A stretch of 6,163 bases of DNA from NCBI GenBank assembly GCA_947384645.1, contig CANDHX010000085.1, forward strand, positions 1 through 6,163, given 5' to 3'. The DNA comes from an uncultured Mycoplasmatota bacterium (GTDB lineage: Bacteria; Bacillota_I; Bacilli_A; RF39; UBA660). The position numbers were made by a program, and so were the translations under genes. Under the pieces are notes generated by a model. The model saw only the letters and a list, made by a program, of their open reading frames with translations, had not been told where the DNA came from and made no database searches. Below, in pieces: positions 1-4,346 of the stretch (within the stretch, counting starts at the first letter, position 1; the number at the start of each line of letters is the position of its first letter).

Positions 1-1024
1 CGATCTCATCTATTGCTGAGCCCAATTGAATGCCTTCGACAAAGGAGATTAATTTATTTTTATCATCGAATTTTATGGCATCTACGATATCTGCCCTAGA
101 TTCATTATAAGCTGGACTCACGGATACTCCCATTTTTTCTAAAACATAACTTGCTAAAATAGCTAATTTTAAACTGGCTCCCACTGCGCTAGGTGCCATA
201 TAGATCCCTCTTAAAAATTCTACATTGACTCCGAGAGTTGGACCTACATCTAATCCCTCTCCAGGCAAAGTTAACCTCTCGCCCGCTAACTTAACTAATT
301 CTTTCTTGCCAGCAATATAAGCCCCATTAGGTGCAATACCTCCGCCTAAGTTTTTGATTAAAGAACCGACTATAATATCGGCACCGACTTCTAGTGGGCT
401 CAACTTTTCCACAAACTCACAATAACAATTGTCGACCATGATAATGATATCTTTCGATACTTCTCTTATTTTTTTTATAATTCTTTCTAACTTATCGATT
501 GTAAGACTAGCTCTAGTGGAATATCCTCTCGACCTTTGAATATGAATGAGCTTATACTTTTTATTCCTAATTTTTTCTAATATTTCGTCATCGTCGAAGT
601 CGTCGTTTTTTAAATCCACTTTTTCATATTCTATATTATATGATTTTAACGAACTATCATTGTCGCTTATGCCTATTACTTCTTTTAAAGTATCATATGG
701 CTCTCCCGTAATACATAAAAAAGTATCTCCCGGTCTTAAAAAGGCAAAGAAAGCCACAGTCAATGCATGAGAACCTGAGACGAACTGATTTCTAACAAGC
801 GCACTTTTTGCTCCCAAAACTTCTCGAAACACGCCTTCTATAGCATCTCTACCGGCATCGTTATAACCATACCCAGTAGTACTTGCAAAATGTGTTTCAC
901 TCACGTTATTGTTGTGGAAAGCTTCTAATACTTTTTTACTGTTATGCATTACGAGTTCATCGACCCTCTTAAATTCTTCGACCAAGGCCTTCTCTGCTTC
1001 TTCTATTCTTTTTTCTATATCCAT
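1..1024 (-). CDS. PLP-dependent methionine gamma-lyase / aluminium-resistance family protein (3' end cut by window edge)
   Basis: Translating the minus strand from the ATG at 1024-1022 gives 341 uninterrupted codons that run off the left edge. The protein is a fold-type I PLP enzyme of the family annotated as aluminium resistance protein or methionine gamma-lyase-like (B. subtilis YnbB type). Family members are usually slightly over 400 residues, so perhaps 70-80 C-terminal residues are missing. Visible motifs are STTGYGYNDAGRD (about 48-60), RNQFVSGSHAL (78-88, cofactor region), GEPYDTL (107-113), MVDNCYCEF with the PLP-ring aspartate D198, and GSLIKNLGGG with the Schiff-base lysine K224. 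The substrate is uncertain: the family resembles Cys/Met gamma-lyases, but its physiological reaction is poorly defined. The start is supported by a GGAGGA site 8 bases upstream and by a one-base TAATG overlap with the dehydrogenase stop, which makes this the third gene of the lysozyme operon. The enzyme should be cytoplasmic. I am confident of the family but not of the reaction. Confidence 0.9.
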   Translation of the reverse strand, partial: MDIEKRIEEAEKALVEEFKRVDELVMHNSKKVLEAFHNNNVSETHFASTTGYGYNDAGRDAIEGVFREVLGAKSALVRNQFVSGSHALTVAFFAFLRPGDTFLCITGEPYDTLKEVIGISDNDSSLKSYNIEYEKVDLKNDDFDDDEILEKIRNKKYKLIHIQRSRGYSTRASLTIDKLERIIKKIREVSKDIIIMVDNCYCEFVEKLSPLEVGADIIVGSLIKNLGGGIAPNGAYIAGKKELVKLAGERLTLPGEGLDVGPTLGVNVEFLRGIYMAPSAVGASLKLAILASYVLEKMGVSVSPAYNESRADIVDAIKFDDKNKLISFVEGIQLGSAIDEI

Positions 1025-1743
1025 TATTTTCTTCCTCCGTCTACGATTAATACACTTCCATTGATATAGCTTGCCTCATCACTTGCTAAAAAATAGACGA
1101 CATTAGCTATTTCTTCACATTCGCTAAATCTTCCTAGAAGTATTTTTTCCATTTCAACCTTTTTAAATTTTTCTTCCATATCTATTGTATTACTAGTATT
1201 AATCCAACCAGGAGCAATTGCATTTACTCTGACTGTTGGTGCAAACTCCTTAGCTAAATTCTTAGTGATATTGATTAGAGCTGCTTTAGATGCATCATAG
1301 TCGACGCTCTCTTGGTACATAGTATCTATTCCATTTGTCGATGACACATTGACTATGACTCCCCTATTTTTAATTAGAGTATCCTTAAGATGCTTAGCTA
1401 AAAGAAAGGGTGCAATTGCATTTATTTTATAAGTTTTTATAAAATCACAGCTGCTTTTTTTAAACATCTCATCGTCATCGTTATAACTGGCATTATTGAT
1501 TAAGACATCTACATCTTTTAAAGAGCTAGCGAACTTTATAATTTCATCTTCATTTTCCAAGTCGACTTTGAATATCTCTATAAAAGTATCCGTTTTGTTT
1601 TCCAACTCACTTTTTAATTCTATAACAGGAGCTCGATTTGTATTATACAACAAAATCAAATCGTATCCTTTTTGTGCAAACTTACGTGCTATAGAAAGTC
1701 CCAAAGAAGAAGAAGCTCCAGTAATCAAAACTTTTTTCTTCAT
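1024..1743 (-). CDS. SDR-family oxidoreductase (FabG-like short-chain dehydrogenase)
   Basis: This 239-residue protein is a classical short-chain dehydrogenase/reductase of normal length (about 240-250). It should be a cytoplasmic NAD(P)(H)-dependent enzyme that reduces a carbonyl or oxidises an alcohol. The Rossmann dinucleotide motif is TGASSSLG at 8-15. The adenine-ring motif is NNAS at 83-86 and the active-site Asn is N108. The catalytic Ser is S135 (VNVSSTNG), and the YxxxK pair is Y149 and K153. NAIAPGW at 174-180 and the C-terminal NGSVLIVDGG are typical of the FabG group. One oddity is Ser13 where the motif normally has the middle glycine (TGxxxGxG). The other is NNAS in place of the usual NNAG. 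The substrate cannot be read from sequence, and the context, without fatty-acid synthesis genes, argues against the housekeeping FabG. The ATG sits in an ATGA overlap with the lysozyme stop and has only a weak Shine-Dalgarno, so translation is probably coupled. Middle gene of the operon. Confidence 0.93.
   Translation of the reverse strand: MKKKVLITGASSSLGLSIARKFAQKGYDLILLYNTNRAPVIELKSELENKTDTFIEIFKVDLENEDEIIKFASSLKDVDVLINNASYNDDDEMFKKSSCDFIKTYKINAIAPFLLAKHLKDTLIKNRGVIVNVSSTNGIDTMYQESVDYDASKAALINITKNLAKEFAPTVRVNAIAPGWINTSNTIDMEEKFKKVEMEKILLGRFSECEEIANVVYFLASDEASYINGSVLIVDGGRK
1033..1038 (-). promoter_or_regulatory. Ribosome binding site of the PLP enzyme gene, inside the dehydrogenase coding sequence
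   Basis: The minus strand reads GGAGGA eight bases before the ATG at 1024. This is a near-perfect Shine-Dalgarno. The bases also encode the two glycines of the C-terminal DGG motif of the upstream dehydrogenase, so one stretch serves as both protein motif and ribosome site. It fixes the start of the downstream gene. Confidence 0.85.
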
Positions 1744-2960
1744 TTATACATCACATCCAAATCTACTGCTGAAGGTATACCAGGAACACTTCCAGAAGCA
1801 CTAAATTGCCACATTTGATAGGATTTAGAATAATCGGCTTTCGAGGTATAGTGAGCAACCCATACATTTCTATCCTTGACTTCTAAAAGCTTATTAAATT
1901 TGCTGACACTTCCATAAATCATTCCTGTATATCCTGCTTTTTCAACTGTATCTATAAAAGTTTGAGCATTTTTATTTAGTCTATACAAACTCATCTTGTA
2001 TTTGTTATAATTGTTCCAATCTTCAAAATCGAAAGCGATAGGTAGCTCGACTTTATATCCTTTTATATTTTCTAATAACCATTCTGCTTCTTCTTTTGCC
2101 TCTTCTTCATTTCTAGCATATGAATAAAAGTAGGCACCAACAGGAATTCCCACATCGTTAAAGCCTTTCATATTTTGATGAAACTTGGAATCCAAAAAGA
2201 AATCTTTATCGAACCCCCATTTAGAACCGACTCTAACCATTGCAAACTCTACTCCAGCTTCCTTGACTTTTGCAAAATCGATGTCTCCTTGCCAAGATGA
2301 AACATCTACTCCTATTAAAGTCTTGTCATTTTTAAATTTTTCGATAGCACTCGATAACTGAAAGTATCCGCCTCCACTACTAGATGAACCACTAGAACTA
2401 GATGGCTTAGTTACATTTAACACAAAGGGAATATTAGTTTCGTTGCCACTCAAGTCTTTTGCATAAAAATTTAAGTTATACTTTCCTACTGTTTTTGTAT
2501 CATAAACTCCTTGGACTTCACAAAAAGGTTCGTCATCGTAATTATCGGCACATAAAATCTTTTCTTCTAAAGTACTGTTAAAATTAGTCGTTACAGAATA
2601 ACTCGTCCCAAGCATGACATAAGGTGCTATATCGTCTATTACTTCTATTTCATAAGAATAAGGAATTTTTATGTTTTCATCATTTATATATTCGAATTCG
2701 ACAGTTTTTTTACCCAATTTAGAGGAATCTATATCATAATCTTTTATAATATTACCATTTATATTATCTATAAAATCACTTACCTTCGCTTCCTCTCCAA
2801 ATCTTAATATCTTATCCTCTTTTAACTCGACTATTATAGTAGCATTTTTAATTTTTTCTTCTTCTTTTTTTGTTTGATAATTTTTATATGCCAACACACT
2901 TAAAATACATATTATTAAAAGAAAAACTATTATGCTCAATATGATTATTTTTTTCTTCAT
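1740..2960 (-). CDS. Membrane-anchored GH25 lysozyme with N-terminal Ig-like domains
   Basis: The 406-residue protein should sit on the outer face of the membrane and cut peptidoglycan between N-acetylmuramic acid and N-acetylglucosamine. Lysines at 2-4 precede a hydrophobic segment (about 5-24) that has no clear signal-peptidase or lipobox site, so it is probably an uncleaved anchor. A charged KKEEEK stretch follows. Residues about 40-107 and 108-184 look like two small beta-rich Ig-like (DUF5011-like) domains; the second contains DDIAPYV, KDLSGNETN and two cysteines (C137, C147). A Ser/Gly linker (187-198) leads to the GH25 catalytic domain (about 216-406). This begins GVDVSSWQGDIDF with D219, has AFDFEDW with the catalytic-type acids D311 and E313, and ends in WQFSASGSVPG and VDLDVMY. 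All key acidic residues are present, so the enzyme should be active. First gene of a three-gene operon, with its own promoter and a GAGAAG site nine bases before the ATG. Likely roles are wall remodelling or growth; phage origin is unlikely because no phage genes flank it. Confidence 0.93.
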   Translation of the reverse strand: MKKKIIILSIIVFLLIICILSVLAYKNYQTKKEEEKIKNATIIVELKEDKILRFGEEAKVSDFIDNINGNIIKDYDIDSSKLGKKTVEFEYINDENIKIPYSYEIEVIDDIAPYVMLGTSYSVTTNFNSTLEEKILCADNYDDEPFCEVQGVYDTKTVGKYNLNFYAKDLSGNETNIPFVLNVTKPSSSSGSSSSGGGYFQLSSAIEKFKNDKTLIGVDVSSWQGDIDFAKVKEAGVEFAMVRVGSKWGFDKDFFLDSKFHQNMKGFNDVGIPVGAYFYSYARNEEEAKEEAEWLLENIKGYKVELPIAFDFEDWNNYNKYKMSLYRLNKNAQTFIDTVEKAGYTGMIYGSVSKFNKLLEVKDRNVWVAHYTSKADYSKSYQMWQFSASGSVPGIPSAVDLDVMYK

Positions 2961-2986
2961 TCCCAGACACTTCTCTTTCGTTAAAT

Positions 2987-2995
2987 ATTATATCA
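2987..2995 (-). promoter_or_regulatory. Extended -10 promoter of the lysozyme operon
   Basis: The minus strand reads TGATATAAT, which is a perfect TATAAT with a TGn extension, 26 bases before the lysozyme ATG. No good -35 hexamer stands at 16-18 bases upstream (the best is TTATAC), as is common for extended -10 promoters. It lies just downstream of the terminator of the preceding unit, so the lysozyme, SDR and PLP-enzyme genes form a separate transcript. Confidence 0.65.
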
Positions 2996-3023
2996 AGAAT
3001 AAAAGAAAAAGTATAATTCATTA

Positions 3024-3057
3024 AAAAAATTTAGATTTAAAAGTTTTAAATCTAAAT
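3024..3057 (-). terminator. Rho-independent terminator of the peptidase-transglutaminase gene
   Basis: TTTAGATTTAAAA (3030-3042) and its exact inverse TTTTAAATCTAAA (3044-3056) form a 13-14 bp stem about a tight loop centred on 3043. On the minus strand the stem is followed by seven T residues, whereas the plus-strand side has no T run. It therefore terminates leftward transcription, 10 bases after the TAA of the upstream gene. The stem is AT-rich but long. Confidence 0.8.
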
Positions 3058-3066
3058 CATCTGATT

Positions 3067-3420
3067 TTATAAATTATTCTTATAACCTATATTAGTAGAT
3101 AGCATAAAAGAGTTTACATAGTCGTTAAATTCTTTAGAACTAAGACCAGAAGGAACTTCTGGTATCATAGTAAGTTCTCGAATATCTTCTTTATCCGATC
3201 TATACGTTATGTTTGCTATGGCTTCTTCTAAAGAACTATACTCATGAATTCCCCTATCGGCTGAGTTTGCATGCTCAAAATGATACCATTTATCATTTTG
3301 TAAAAAAACGACAAAACAATGCATTCTAACTTCTTTATCAAAGTTTTCTTCAGTTTCATATCTTCTAAAGCAGAACATTTTATTTGGTAATCTAATTCTA
3401 TCAAGAAAAAATTTTATCAT
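3067..3420 (-). CDS. 3' fragment of the broken gene: C-terminal half of the transglutaminase-like domain
   Basis: This 117-codon open stretch could be called as a separate gene from the ATG at 3420, and a GAGTAGG sequence 5 bases upstream could permit weak reinitiation after the TAG. It holds only the His/acidic half of the transglutaminase-like fold (H34, then WYHFEH at 45-50) and lacks the cysteine, which lies before the stop. On its own it should not be catalytic. I read it as a fragment of the pseudogene. It would be expressed in full only by TAG readthrough. Confidence 0.55.
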   Translation of the reverse strand: MIKFFLDRIRLPNKMFCFRRYETEENFDKEVRMHCFVVFLQNDKWYHFEHANSADRGIHEYSSLEEAIANITYRSDKEDIRELTMIPEVPSGLSSKEFNDYVNSFMLSTNIGYKNNL

Positions 3421-3426
3421 ATATGC

Positions 3427-4083
3427 CTACTCTATACAGGTTCCTATTCCCGTATCAATAATTTCATTAATAGTACCTGTTCTATAATTTTTTCTAAAAT
3501 CCTTGAGATTTCCTATATGCATGATGCCTTTAATATCTAACCAACCATACACCGTAAAAAGATTCATATAATTCATAAGTTCTTGCGGAGTTTTAATATC
3601 ATTAAAATTTTGCTTAATTTTTCTGACCTCAAACTTACTATTATAATAATCGAGAGTATCTTCGATTATATGACCTTCTAACTCTCTAATTTTATCTATA
3701 TCTTTTAATATAGAAACAATATCTTTATCGCTTTCGACGAGATATCTTACCATTAAATACGACCAATCATAACCATTATAACTGTTTGATACACCATCCA
3801 CAAATTTTCCATAAGTATCCCCTTGTTCTCTAAAAAATTCAATATTAGGAATTTTTTTAAATCTACCTATTATGAGACTCAAATACCATGCTTTGAATTT
3901 AACTTCATCATGATCTAAATCACTTTTTTCATGAGATAAGTACTGAGCTAACCCTTCATCTAGCCAAAGAATTCTATCATACTTACCACTCCAAATTTTT
4001 TCATAAAACATATGTACTAGTTCATGACGTAAATATTTCGGAAGTCTTAAAATACTTAATTTATCATATGAATAATTAATCAT
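3427..4083 (-). CDS. Central fragment of the broken gene: gluzincin-type zinc metallopeptidase domain
   Basis: This 218-codon stretch starts at an ATG that overlaps the TGA of the 37-codon 5' piece (ATGA). It keeps a full zinc-peptidase core: H20, E21 and H24 of HELVH, and E43 in DEGLAQY. After this comes a mostly helical region that includes YNGYDWSYLMVRYLVE at about 101-116. It stops two codons after the transglutaminase-like cysteine C216. The short stretch before the zinc motif is less than peptidases of this kind usually have, and the frame is open upstream only for IVDG before a TGA at 4098-4096. The peptidase part could still be made by coupled translation, but the truncation at both ends suggests it is not functional. 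Confidence 0.55.
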   Translation of the reverse strand: MINYSYDKLSILRLPKYLRHELVHMFYEKIWSGKYDRILWLDEGLAQYLSHEKSDLDHDEVKFKAWYLSLIIGRFKKIPNIEFFREQGDTYGKFVDGVSNSYNGYDWSYLMVRYLVESDKDIVSILKDIDKIRELEGHIIEDTLDYYNSKFEVRKIKQNFNDIKTPQELMNYMNLFTVYGWLDIKGIMHIGNLKDFRKNYRTGTINEIIDTGIGTCIE

Positions 4084-4193
4084 TCCATCAACAATTCATC
4101 TTTAATTTTATGTAAGTCATTATTACCATAAATTACAAAATCATCATTTTCTAAAATAGGCTCATCAGGTAAAAATTTATTGCTAAAAGACAT
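4080..4193 (-). CDS. 5' fragment of the broken gene (37 codons)
   Basis: The ATG at 4193-4191 is preceded by GAGGA (4205-4201) seven bases upstream and by an extended -10 promoter, so this is the natural start of the transcript's first reading frame. The peptide runs MSFSNKFLPDEP to KDELLME and stops at TGA, overlapping the ATG of the peptidase fragment by four bases. It is acidic and soluble, with no signal peptide. I take it as the original N-terminus of the broken peptidase-transglutaminase. The alternative is a genuine small leader ORF coupled to the next frame. Confidence 0.5.
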   Translation of the reverse strand: MSFSNKFLPDEPILENDDFVIYGNNDLHKIKDELLME

Positions 4194-4200
4194 AAATCGT

Positions 4201-4227
4201 TCCTCAAATCCTATTTCAATTATAACA
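4201..4227 (-). promoter_or_regulatory. Extended -10 promoter and Shine-Dalgarno of the broken gene
   Basis: The minus strand carries TGTTATAAT (4227-4219), a perfect TATAAT with TGn extension, 26 bases before the ATG at 4193, followed by GAGGA at 4205-4201. No clear -35 box is at normal spacing; TTGGCT occurs 22 bases upstream, which is too far. This promoter has the same architecture and the same distance to its ATG as the one before the lysozyme. Confidence 0.65.
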
Positions 4228-4271
4228 TAATATTAAAAATAAGAAAAGCCAACTAATAAATGAACTTAAAC

Positions 4272-4305
4272 TTTATGAATAAAATAATAATATTTTTTTC
4301 ATAAA
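4272..4305. repeat. AT-rich inverted repeat (hairpin) between the xfp terminator and the next promoter
   Basis: TTTATGAA (4272-4279) pairs with TTCATAAA (4298-4305). After a single T:T mismatch the pairing continues as AAAATA with TATTTT, leaving a four-base loop ATAA. The result is a 14-pair stem with one mismatch. Neither side is followed by a clear T run, so it may be a regulator-binding dyad, a backup terminator or a chance AT-rich palindrome. Confidence 0.4.
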
Positions 4306-4311
4306 AATAAC

Positions 4312-4340
4312 AAAAAATACAGTCTTTAAAACTGTATTTT
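4312..4340 (-). terminator. Rho-independent terminator of xfp
   Basis: AAAATACAGT (4314-4323) and ACTGTATTTT (4331-4340) form a perfect 10-bp stem with a seven-base loop. On the minus strand the stem ends in TATTTT and continues TT, giving a run of six T residues, then G and a further T-rich stretch. It begins seven bases after the phosphoketolase TAG and so ends that transcript. Confidence 0.75.
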
Positions 4341-4346
4341 AAAATT

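Larger units (their letters stand above)
3067..4193 (-). pseudogene. Broken gene for a gluzincin metallopeptidase plus transglutaminase-like protein
   Basis: Three pieces look like one original gene. From the ATG at 4193, behind a GAGGA site, 37 codons run to a TGA at 4082-4080 (start MSFSNKFLPDEP). A 218-codon piece in another frame (4083-3427) carries HELVH at 20-24 and, after exactly 18 residues, E43 in WLDEGLAQY, the zinc-site spacing of gluzincin peptidases. It ends TGIGTCIE, which resembles the nucleophile region of transglutaminase-like domains (C216). A TAG stop at 3429-3427 then interrupts the frame, but the same frame continues without shift to the TAA at 3069-3067. The continuation carries the remaining transglutaminase-like residues: MHCFV (candidate catalytic His, residue 34 counted from the Met at 3420) and WYHFEH (45-50). 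Fused, the catalytic parts would be one cytosolic-looking protein with no signal peptide or membrane segment. The TAG probably arose from CAG by one transition. The 5' frame change, with little sequence between the first piece and the zinc motif, suggests an additional deletion. The substrate and function of the intact protein are unknown to me. The gene has its own promoter and terminator. Confidence 0.75.

Noticed and set aside
546..770. Plus-strand open frame of 74 codons
   Set aside because: It lies wholly within the well-conserved PLP enzyme gene on the other strand, has no Shine-Dalgarno and resembles no protein; a shadow frame.
1496..1804. Plus-strand open frame of 102 codons across the SDR and lysozyme junction
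   Set aside because: Antisense to two recognisable coding regions, Ser/Phe/Lys-rich low-complexity composition and no ribosome site.
3427..3429. TAG as a reassigned sense codon in this organism
   Set aside because: The intact phosphoketolase gene ends in TAG directly before its terminator, which makes general reassignment unlikely; a nonsense mutation is simpler, and local readthrough stays possible.
3067..4083. A genuine two-gene split transglutaminase/peptidase system
   Set aside because: The break falls between the catalytic cysteine and histidine of one domain, in the same frame, with only two codons after the stop before the next ATG; this pattern fits a mutation better than two evolved subunits.
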